Of a stretch of 64,000 nt of DNA, positions 24,227-35,216 are shown one piece after another. The notes under the pieces are model-generated. The model made no database searches, was not told the origin of the DNA, and saw nothing but the letters and a program-made list of their open reading frames with translations. Each line of letters begins with the position of its first letter. The first letter of the stretch is position 1. The stretch lies in contig JAWNZC010000265.1 of NCBI GenBank assembly GCA_035771165.1, forward strand, positions 722,001-786,000, written 5' to 3'. The translations under genes and the position numbers were made by a program. The stretch is from Paragorgia papillata. Taxonomy: Eukaryota; Cnidaria; Anthozoa; Scleralcyonacea; Coralliidae.

Positions 24227-24323
24227 TTTCATCAAAAATACATGACAAAAAATTATTCTATTAATTACTTACTTGTCCATCTTGAGATTCCTGAGAAACA
24301 TTTGTTTCTTGAGCTGATGCCAT

Positions 24324-25171
24324 TTTTTTGCAATCCAGACTTTCTAGATCTTCTAAATAATAATAATAATAAAAAGAAATCTAATTTTTTTTTGTGAAAA
24401 CAAGAAAATAATCAAAATTATATACGAAAAATTATATACGAATGTCATTTAATAAAATTTTTTTTTGAAAGAATTAATTGCTGCTGAGCGTAGCAAGGCA
24501 GCTCACTAATCTTGACATGGGTAATTGCCTATGTCTCGTGTCCAGACCTCTTTGCTGAGTTATGTATCACTTTAGTCAACAAAATCTTGATTTTGGAGTT
24601 TTTCTGTTTGCATTCAGGGGGGACATGGTGGGGGGGGGGGGGGGGAGACCACGCAGGACAACACTGAACTAGCACCACATGAAAAAGCTATGCCAGAGAA
24701 GGTTAAAATCTTTGAAAGGGAAAACGAGAACTTGAAGAATGAAATAAATGATTTAGCAGTGAAGGTCAACGTTGCCTTTGCCTTTCAACGAGTAAGTTTA
24801 CTCGTTTTTAATATATCATGTCTCTATTTGCTTGTGCAAGTATTCATCAGGGTTATTTTCTGGTGTATATGCCAATATTGGTGTGGGTTTATTGTGTTTG
24901 CACTGATCAGCATTCTGATCAGTCCGACATGTGTGTGTACTTTGACTTATACAAATTCTGCAAAATAATCTGATGGGCTCAATGGTACATTGCTGTGTAA
25001 TTTTATTAAAGCTCTAGATTTGTCAAAACATATTAAGCACTTGGAATTGCATTGACAGTTTTGCCACAGCATTAGAGCAAGAGGCATGATTATTTAATAT
25101 TTGTATATTATTGTGTGTATATCCTGTCAAAACCCTTGCCATATCACGTCAAGCGATAAGTTATATTTAAC
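24324..25171. other. Upstream region of the TPR pseudogene
   Basis: 24629-24647 is a run of G. A short ORF at 24690-24968 encodes a coiled segment, then hydrophobic residues; unsupported. No gene seen. Confidence 0.35.
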
Positions 25172-25352
25172 AAATAGATTCCATTTTGCCGTTGTCTGTT
25201 CAGTTATAGATGCACAGATGACGTCACAACGTGGTAAGAACAAAAAAGTGGCCCACGAGACGCAGTCGAGTGGGTCACTGATGTTCTTACCACGTTGTGA
25301 CGTCCTCTGTGCATCTATAACTGAACAGACAACAAAAAAATGGAATCTATTT
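25172..25352. mobile_element. Almost perfect palindromic MITE, 181 bp
   Basis: AAATAGATTCCATTTTGCCG pairs with the end at 25352, and GTTATAGATGCACAGATGAC pairs with GTCCTCTGTGCATCTATAAC. Arms of about 78 nt flank a short loop near 25262 (GCAGTCGAGTGGG). Confidence 0.65.
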
Positions 25353-26669
25353 ATTTTATACAATAAAAATTTAAAAGGTCTTTGTCGAAACTCGTGCCGG
25401 ATTTTGGGGCATGAAGAAGGAAAAAGGCAAGTCAGCTGACGTGATCTGACGTGACCATGTGTCTGTCCTCTAATAGATCATGGGCGGCAACCAATGAAAA
25501 CACGCACAGCAACTAGGGTATTGTATAATAAGTTATAGTTTTCAATTTGATAATTAAAAAATATAGAAGAACCGTGTAAATACTCTGTCTATTGTAATTA
25601 ATATTACATTTTTGGACTTTCCAGCCTCCTTCGCAGGCAACTCTGTGGCAGGCAACTGTGTTCATCATTTACACTTAGAATTTGATTAGTAAGTTCGGCT
25701 CGCCATTGTAAATGCCCATAAAGATCGGCCGCTCATATTTTAACTATCACATAAAAATCTACATGTTTGGTTTTGTGGAAGAAACACATCCAAAAGCTTC
25801 CTTTGAATTAATTTGGTTTAATAATAGCAAAGATATAGAAAACATCCTCCAATAACTCATTATGCGCATGTGCGTCAAGTTGTTTATTTTGCATATTAAA
25901 CAAACTGAAATTTCTCAACAACAAAGCAAGGAAATGAAAAAACTGCAAAAAAATGTTACCCTGTCATTTTAAGTGTTTCCTTAAATAAGACAAACTTAAT
26001 TTTCGTTTCATAGGAACTTTAAACCAAATTACCATTATGTCAGCCATTTAAAGTCACTGTAAAACAGATTGTTGGTAAACATCATGTACTAAAGTCAAAC
26101 CATATCTACATCGAGCCTGAAGACTGAAAAAGAAGAGGAAAAACAAAATTGATACAAAGCCTTTTACAATGTATTAATGTTTCGATCCATCATTGACACA
26201 GCTGATACAGTCTGCATATCAACCAGTTGCCCAATTATGCATGTCCCAGAGTTTAAATAAAGAAAAAGACAGTATTTGCGATGGAAAAAAACATCGTTCC
26301 TTTCTAGTTTATAAATTTGAAGTAAATAAAACTTACCTTATTCATCGCCGTGGCCCATGGCATTCGAGCCATAGTGAAGAGAAGTCGAAGGACTCCTCCT
26401 TTTAAAACCACCATCTTGGATTTGACTTTCATAACCTTCCCCCGGAATACTTAAGAAGATTATAGTATTAACGGGGGGTGTCTTTCCGTAAGAGCTATTA
26501 TATAAAACTTAATTTGCATGGAACCAGACCCAGTCCTAAACGACGTCGGCACGACCAAAGCAGATAGTGACCATGTTGATGATGATAATAATAATGATGA
26601 TGATGATGATAATGATAACGATGATGATAATGATGATACTTATAAGTATAGGTAATCATATGATAGCGG
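25353..26669. other. Intergenic, no gene
   Basis: 25690-25760 shares AAAGATCGGCCGCTCAT and the following stretch with 55895-55935 (a dispersed repeat). 26575-26640 is a GAT/AAT-type microsatellite. Confidence 0.4.
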
Positions 26670-26798
26670 GTACAATTAAGGATTTACACTACAAGTGATA
26701 TTTGAAAATTTTGCCAAAATTGCACAAGCCGTTAGGCGCGCGAGTGCAATTTGACATAATTTTCAAATATCACGAGTAGTGTAAATCCTTAATTGTAC
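26670..26798. repeat. Hairpin repeat, 129 bp
   Basis: GTACAATTAAGGATTTACAC and its inverse flank ATATTTGAAAATT / AATTTTCAAATAT. The loop contains GTTAGGCGCGCG. Confidence 0.6.
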
Positions 26799-26820
26799 GA
26801 GAAAAATCATGATTACTCAT

Positions 26821-27170
26821 TTATTATATGCATGACAAAATTACGACACGTACGCTTCGTACTCACTCACGCCTTTAAAAACATCTTGTTTCATTACTTG
26901 ACAAGAAACATTTTCACTCTGGGTGTTCTCCATACTCATTTCAAAATATTTACATGGAATTTTTAGTTCATAGTGTACCACAAGTCGTTGGAAATATGAA
27001 AACTTTCCATTGCAGAATTGGCCGCCATTTTGAATTTTATTGTCAACATCGTTCCGAGGGCCTTGAGAGCAGTACAATTAATAAAAATAATTGTACTGCA
27101 GTACAATTAATAAAATAATTGTAGTCCTCTCAACCAATCAGAATGCAGTAATTTTGTCATGCATATAATG
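26821..27170. mobile_element. Foldback MITE
   Basis: Ends TTATTATATGCATGACAAAA and the inverse ending CATGCATATAATG. The right part contains CTCAACCAATCAGAATGCAG, a word I associate with an abundant anthozoan repeat (from memory, unverified). The inner part has AATTGTACTGCAGTACAATT. Confidence 0.6.
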
Positions 27171-28379
<1,209 letters not shown>

Positions 28380-30340
28380 GCTCCTCGTTCTCCTAATAAT
28401 CTTTGCTCTTCCTCTCATCTTCCTTTTCGTTTCCCTCTTTTCTTTCCTTTTCCCCCCTACTTCTCCACCTTTTTGTCCTCCTGTTCCTCCTTTTCTTTCC
28501 TCCTTTTCTTACGTCCCTTGACTTTCTTCTGCTTCGCCTCTTTCGTGCTCTCCTTTTTACTTCTCCTCATCCTTCTCCTTCTTCTCCTTTTCTTTCCCAT
28601 CCTCTTTCACTTCCTTCTCCTCCTCCTTTTCCTTCCCCCCTTCCGCCTCTTCCTTCCCTTCCTTCTCTTCCTCACTCCTCCTCTTCCTTCCCATTCTCCT
28701 TCTCTTTCTTCTCCCCCCTCCTCCTTCTTCTCTTCCTTCTCCTCTTCCTTCTCCCCCTCCTTTTTTTGTCCTCCTCCTTCTCTTTCCTCTTGTCTTCATG
28801 CTTGACTTTCTCCTCCTTCCTCTTGTTTTTGTCTTTTTTTCTCGTCTTCCTTTTCCTCCTTCTCTTCTTCCATGTCCTCCTCCTCTATCTTCTCTCCCGA
28901 CTTCCCCCTCTTCCTTCTCCTCCTCTTCCATCTCCCCCCATCCTCTTTCATCCCCCTTCTTCCTTCTTTTCTTCTTCTTTCTCTCCCACCTTCCCCTCCT
29001 CCTCCTTCTTCTCCTCTTCCATCTCCTGCTCTTCCTTTCCCCCCTCGTCTTCCTTCTCCCTTCTTCCTTCTTTTCCTCTTCCTTCTCTCACACCTTCCCC
29101 CTCTTCCTTCTTCTCCTTTTACATCTCCCCCTCCTCGTCCTTTTCTCCCCCTCCTTTTCTTTCTCCCCCTCTTTCTTCTTCTCCTCTTCATTCTCCCCTT
29201 CTCCTCTTCATTTTTCTTCTCTTCCTTCTCCCTTCTGTTCCAATCCACTCCTCCTCTACTTTCTTCTCAGCCCCTCTTGCTTGTTCTCCTCTTCCTTTCC
29301 CTCCTCCTCTTCCGTTTTCTACCCCTCTTCCTTCTTCTCCTCTTCCTTCTTCTCCTCCTCCTTCTCCTCCTCTTTCTCCTCCTCCTCTCCTTCCTTCTCC
29401 TGCTCTTCCTTCTTCTCAGCCCCTCTTGCTTCTTCTCCTCTTCCTTTCCCTCCTCCTCTTCCTTTTTCTATCCCCCTCTTCCTTCCCATCCTCTTCCTTC
29501 TTCTCCTCTTCCATCTCCCCATCCTCCTCTTCCTTCAACACCCCTCCTCTTCCTTCTCCCCCTCTTCCTTCTTCTCAGTCCCTCTTGCTTCTTCTCCTCT
29601 TCCTTTCCCTCCTCATCTTCCTTTTTCTACCCCCTCTTCCTTCCCATCCTCTTCCTTCTTCTTCTCTTCCATCTCCCGCTCCTCCTCTTCCTTCAACCCC
29701 CTCCTCTTCCTTCTCCCCCTGTTCTTTCTTCTCAGCCCCTCTTGCTTCTTCTCCTCTTCCTTTCCCTCCTCCTCTTCCTTTTTCTACCCCCTCTTCCTCT
29801 CCTCCTCTTCCTTCTTCTCCTCTTCCATCCCCCCTCCTCCTCTTCCTTTTTCTACCCCCTCTTCCTCTCCTCCTCTTCCTTCAACCCCCTCCTCTTCCTT
29901 CTCCCCCTGTTCTTTCTTCTCAGCCCCTCTTGCTTCTTCTCCTCTTCCTTTCCCTCCTCATCTTCCTTTTTCTACCCCCTCTTCCTCTCCTCCTCTTCCT
30001 TCTTCCTTCTTCTCCTCTTCCATCCCCCCTCCTCCTCTTCCCTCAACCCATCCTCTTCCTTCTCCCCCTCTTCCTTGTTCTCCTTTTCCTTCTCCTCTTT
30101 CCTTTTTTCCCTCCTCTACCTGCTCCCTCCTGTTCCCGCCCTCTTCCTTCTTCTCCTGTTCTTTCTCCTCCTCCTCCTCTTCCTTTCTTTCCTCCTCCAC
30201 TTCCTTGTCATCTGTCTTCTCCTGCTGTTCCCCTTCCTTCTCATCCACCTTCTCTTCTTTCTTCTCCTTCCCCTCTTCCTTCTCCTTTTCCTTCTCCCCC
30301 TCTTCCTTCCTCTCCTTCTCCTCCTCCTTCTACTCTTCCT
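28380..30340. repeat. 2-kb polypyrimidine tract (C/T on plus strand)
   Basis: Almost pure C+T on the plus strand, built from TTCCTC, TTCTCC and CCCCTC words, with larger duplicated blocks such as TCAGCCCCTCTTGCTTCTTC recurring near 29265, 29420, 29735 and 29915. Long open frames of 659, 514 and 492 codons in three phases are composition artefacts (Ser/Pro/Leu/Phe only). Confidence 0.95.
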
Positions 30341-30617
30341 AGGACTTTAAAAGTCAACCAGTTTCTGTCGCTGTGTCACTAACACATCAAATATTACTTA
30401 CTCTAATCTTGGAATGCATAATCCTCCAGGCCATATAACCAAAATAAACTACTGATCTTTTAGTTTCCACATGACTAGACTAAATCTAAGAAGAATATAG
30501 ATTGCATTTAATTAATGTATAATTAAAGTATCATGCAACGTCGTTCAACAAATACTCACTTATTTCTCTTCTTCCTTTACCATTCCTCATTTCTTTCAGT
30601 ATATCTTGAACTCCGTT

Positions 30618-31730
30618 AAGTGGGCTGGAGGCGGGAGGCGGGCGGGCGGTTAAGTAGGCTAGACGGGAAACCGTCTGCCGGGTTTTTATATGTTTTTGAT
30701 TGCCAGTTCACTGGTGGACTGGAAATACGTGATTGGTTGATAAGTTATTAAGCTGTCATCGCTTTATATTAATCTCATTATTCACAATTTTTATAAACTT
30801 GGGCTACGTTTACACTGTATCACCAGTATAGGATATATTGCTTTTAATATGCTCCGTTTCAAAATGCTTTTGATGCAGATGTAAACCAATTGATTCTGTC
30901 TGCACATTGCAGTAGCATTGGAGCAAAGCTAGGTGTAACCAGGCATGTACTTCATTCAAATATAAACGCCTGGAGAAAGTACGGGCCACTGAAGCTGAGC
31001 ATTTATTGTCGATTTCAAGTTGCTGTTCAACGCGCGGTTCGGAAGTTCGTTGCCAAGTTTCAAATTACGTTTCTAAATTCAGAAGTTGATTAATTACGAA
31101 GTTCGATTTGATGTAAGTTCACCTTTACAGAAAATTATTTCGGTCGACCAGACTTACTTTTGATACGATTTCTTTCGGAAAATATGTTAATCATTCTGCA
31201 ATTCCAAATTAACAACTGTGTAGCCGAAAAATGGCGCAAAGCTGGACTTTGAAACCGAATCGAACATTCGAACCTCAAATCGAACTTCGTAATGAACTTC
31301 CAAATTTAGAAATTTAATTTGAAACTTGGCAACGAACGAGTTGAAAAGCGAGTTGAAATCGCCAATAAATGCTCTGCTCCAGTGGTTAGTAGTTTTCCCA
31401 GGCGTCCATATTTGAATGAAGATCATGTCTGGTTAAACCTATAGATTTTCTGCAATGTGCAAACGGAATCAATCGGTTTACATTTGCGCTGAAGGAATTT
31501 TGTAACGGAGCATATTAAAAGCAATATATCTTACACTGGCGATACAGTGTAAACGCAGCCCAATCTTATAAAAATTGTGAATAATGAGCTTAATAACCGA
31601 TGAAAGCTTAATTCCTAACAACGTATCTCCAGCCCGCCAGTGGACTGGCAAATGGCTACAGAAAACATATAGAAACCCGGCAGACGGTTTTTCGTCTAGT
31701 CAGCCCGCTCACCCACCCGCCCGCCTCCTT
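30618..31730. mobile_element. 1.1-kb palindrome with nested inverted ends
   Basis: The outer arm at 30640-30690 (GGCGGGCGGGCGGT, CCGTCTGCCGGGTTT) pairs with 31668-31725. An inner pair, GGGCTACGTTTACACTGTATC-type ends, lies at 30801 and 31561, and the flanks outside that pair also match inversely. Arms of about 500 bp meet around 31150-31200. Part of the arm (31080-31400) recurs at 32440-32740. Confidence 0.7.
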
Positions 31731-32187
<457 letters not shown>

Positions 32188-32439
32188 GCTTCGCTTCTTA
32201 AAATTTCATGAGAAATAAAATAATTAGAGAAAAAAAAGGAAAAAAGAAAGAAAAGAAGCTGGGACACCACAACAGTTAAACACCAATTACAGTGGGCCCT
32301 TAAAAAGAAAAAGAATAATATAATGAAAAATAAAAATTAAACAAAAAAAATAATTTAATACTCGTAACTAATAACCGCAAGTTCTTTGCTGCTTTTGCTT
32401 TTGGAGTTGGACAAAAAGTTGAACAGCTTTGCCTTTTGA

Positions 32440-32740
32440 TCAAGAAACAAATTACGTTTCCAAATTCAGAATTTAATTACGAGTTCAATCTATGTTCGAA
32501 TGTTCGACTCGAAGTTCACCTTTACGGAAAACCTTCGGTCGGCCAGACTTTCTTTTGATATGATTTCTTTTGGAAAATATGTTGTTAATCATTCTGCAAT
32601 TCGAAATTACCAACTGCATAGCCAAAGAATGGCGCAAAACTGAACATTCGAACGTCAAATGGCACTTCGTAATAAACTTCTAAATTTGGAAACGTAATAA
32701 ACTTCCGAACCGCGCGTTAAAAAGTGAGCTGAAATCGACA
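32440..32740. repeat. Partial copy of the 30618-31730 palindrome arm
   Basis: Shares CAGACTTTCTTTTGATA, TAATCATTCTGCAATTC and AATGGCGCAAA with 31150-31250. Confidence 0.65.
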
Positions 32741-32898
32741 ACAAAAATAAAATAAAATTTAATAATTGGGAGCTGAAGGTCGAATGATAGAATTTGGGCT
32801 ATTTGATATTTCGAAACAGACTAGTTTCTTCAATATCTAGAGAACAGTCTTCATACATGACGATTTCGAATGATAATTGTGGGACAGTGAACTCGGGT

Positions 32899-32990
32899 GG
32901 TTCGAATCCCAGCCGGGCCAAGTAGAGTTTTTTCTACTTGTTCGGTATGGTTCGTCACTCGGAGTAACACATTATTATTATTCTCCAGCC
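32899..32990 (+). mobile_element. tRNA-derived SINE 3' part
   Basis: GGTTCGAATCCCAGCCGGGC is a Pol III B box in T-arm context. It is followed by a SINE-like tail ending in ATTATTATTATTCTC. No A box is intact upstream. Confidence 0.4.
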
Positions 32991-33013
32991 ATTCAAAATA
33001 AAATCTGATTTAA

Positions 33014-33603
33014 GGTGGCTCCCTATACTTTAAATAAATGCGCGCTATTTCATAAGCTCGTTATCTAATATTATTCATAAGTTTATAAAATTTGTTAGAT
33101 AAATACTAAGTAGACCTTACTATAGCAGAACTATTGCAGATATAAAATATTTATTAAAAAGTTCAATTATTTGCTGTTACCATAGTAATAATGACGTTGG
33201 AATTTTGGTATATTTTCAAACATTGCATAATTGAAGCGGTATGTCTTCAGTTTGCTTCGGTGAATTTTCTTAAAAATTGCTGAGATGATAGTTATTGTTG
33301 TAGAGATTATCCATGCAAAAAATGAAGGTAGGTTGTAGGGACAGATTTTTCGCTATAAAAATTATCGATTTAAAAACGTTCTGTCTTATGAAATTTTTTT
33401 AAAATTATATATACTTTAGAACTTTTTATAAACTACTTATTTACAAAGTTTTACCAAAATTCACCGAAGAAAACGTCTACAAGTCTAACATCCATGTCGA
33501 CGCGGTCATAGAATTTCGAAACGACAAGATTACTGTTTACGCATGCGTAGCGATACTATTTCTAGTCACCAGTCCTCTATTGAAATTACCGTAGGGAGCC
33601 TCC
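33014..33603. mobile_element. TTAA-flanked MITE (piggyBac-like), 590 bp
   Basis: Ends GGTGGCTCCCTA and TAGGGAGCCTCC. TTAA at 33010-33013 and 33604-33607. A related, shorter copy lies at about 44995-45178 (ATTACTGTGGGGAGTCATC). No transposase. Confidence 0.6.
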
Positions 33604-33813
33604 TTAATGGACCTTTTACCTTTTAGGCAAAACCCGCAATGCATTGTGGTAGTTGGGTAACACTTCACTTCCAGGTGAAATGGCTGCCGCGAGGCGAGCA
33701 CTTTTACTTGGAAGAATAATTGATTAGTTTTAACCGCTTTTATCTTTCGAGAGTAAACTTTACTTATTGCAGCATAACTAGGGGGGTATTTACTACATTA
33801 TGTGGAAAAGGTA

Positions 33814-33922
33814 ATGAAGTTACTGCAGTCGTTGTCGAGAAAGTCAATTCAGAGTGATCGACTAAGCGAACACGCTTCGAACAAAAACATTTATGAAGAA
33901 AGGTCTGTGCGAGCGTTTGCAG
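33814..33922 (+). CDS. First exon inside left inverted arm
   Basis: ATG at 33814 opens 36 codons plus one base (MKLLQSLSRKSIQSDRLSEH and on to RAFA), ending exactly at CAG|GTGAGTAAG, a near-consensus donor. The same exon, with one residue change (S to N), is on the minus strand at 42641-42533. The frame is also open upstream (YLLHYVEKV), so the true start could lie earlier. No downstream exon is assigned. Confidence 0.45.
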
Positions 33923-34288
33923 GTGAGTAAGCTTATCAAGTGGCGATCAATAAAATATTTTGCTATGTGGATATTTGTTTGTAGTTTATCTGTCCAGATC
34001 GTGTCGTTTTTGCAATTGTGTACGTCTCTTTAATGCCTTTTTTCGCTTATTGAGACTGACAAAGTTTGGCCATGCTTCCGACCAGACGTTCGATAAACAA
34101 TACCCCTACTAACAATGTTTTGGTTCTGTTTTGGCCCGAAAACTAAGCTTCTCCAGTGAGCAAAAATTCAGGTTTTTACAAGAGCTGCAACTCAAAAGTG
34201 CTTTCGCGACTTTTGCAGCCGCCGTTTTGCTTATTTTCTTTGTGTCTTGATTCGTCTCCTCCCAATAATTTAGTATGTTCTAAAATAT

Positions 34289-34676
34289 TAGGCACCTGTC
34301 AAAGTTTAGCCCCAGGGTAGGGGAGACGATCAAACCCAGGGGGATTTGACATTTTTTGAAAATTTACTTCAAATTCCTTACCCAGGTGGCAAACATTTGT
34401 GTCAAATAAAGAAAAAAACTTTTCTGTGGTTCCACCCAATGGTGGCATTTGTATCAATATTAATGTTAAGCCCAAGGGTGGGGGCAACCCACAAGGATAT
34501 TGACTTTGTGGGGGAAAATTGTCAAATTCCCGTGCAGTAGAATAGCCTTGTTGGTCAAAATACCCCTCCCTGGGAAATATCAAGTGCTAAAATTTAATAT
34601 TAAGATCATTTTATGTGTCAAAAAATCCTGTCCCTCGAGCTTGTCTAGAAAGTCAAATTTCCCTGTCTTGGGAAGT

Positions 34677-34708
<32 letters not shown>

Positions 34709-34710
34709 AA
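34289..34710. mobile_element. MITE-like block nested in the left arm
   Basis: Begins with CACCTGTCAAAGTTTAGCCC and ends CCCTGGGGCTTAACATTGAT. The interior has further inverse words (TTTGACATTTTTTGAAAATT, TGTCAAATTCCC). The corresponding block in the right arm is 41697-42163. An isolated end of the same family is at 35158-35192. Confidence 0.55.
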
Positions 34711-34832
34711 CAATTGATTCAAGGAGAAACAACATTAACAGCATAATAAAGCAGTCAGTACAAAATCTATGTATGTGGCAGTGTTCAGGGAGCTGGACGT
34801 TTTTAATATTACAAATACATGCTAAACTAGAA

Positions 34833-35216
34833 AAACCAAACTAATTGCTCTTGTGGTCGATCAAGAACATTTAAGCCCATTTCAAACCTTGCACTACTGA
34901 AGAGGACAGTTTCCAGTCCATCTCTTCTGAAACCTTCTTAAAAATTAAATACAGTATCGGTCAACAAACTAACAAAGAACATTAATTAAACTGATATTGT
35001 CAAAGAAACTGAGCACAATTTCAACCTGAGCGATAATAGAACACAAAAATACAATAAAAACAGCTGATATTTACCTATCAGATTTGTACACCACATTTCA
35101 ATACTTGGTGGTCAGGGGCATGGAGGTTGTTAAGTCCCATTGGGTTGCCCCTCCCCCCCCCTCCCCTGGGGCTTAACATTGACAGGTGCATTAGTTTTAA
35201 TATGTCGTAAAATAAT
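34833..35216. other. Inner spacer of the 9.2-kb element
   Basis: AT-rich, no homology to the other side. On the minus strand a short frame PSIEMWCTNLI runs into a GTAAAT donor at 35072, which could be a small exon; unsupported otherwise. Confidence 0.25.

Larger units (their letters stand above)
18370..24323 (-). pseudogene. TPR repeat gene, paralogue of the TPR-CHAT gene, frameshifted
   Basis: Exon 1 is 24323-24273: 17 codons starting MASAQE, with donor GTAAGT. Exon 2 starts at 20008 after TTTAG, in phase 0, with the same N-terminal pattern as the paralogue (ETAKVLLENG here, ETAKILQEKG there). About 11 TPRs of 40 residues follow. At about 18800 the frame breaks: the TPR continues perfectly (A-M-Y-T-E-M-G-D) only if two extra bases (TA in CTATAGCAATG) are ignored. 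TPR coding ends at a TAG near 18370 in the middle of a repeat (NLGIV), and no CHAT region follows. It is therefore a truncated pseudogene, or a gene with an assembly error plus a missing 3' part. Repeats are far more diverged than in the paralogue. Confidence 0.7.

Noticed and set aside
28403..30382. Open frames of 659, 514 and 492 codons on the plus strand and several on minus
   Set aside because: All come from the C/T-only tract; only a handful of residue types and overlapping in every phase.
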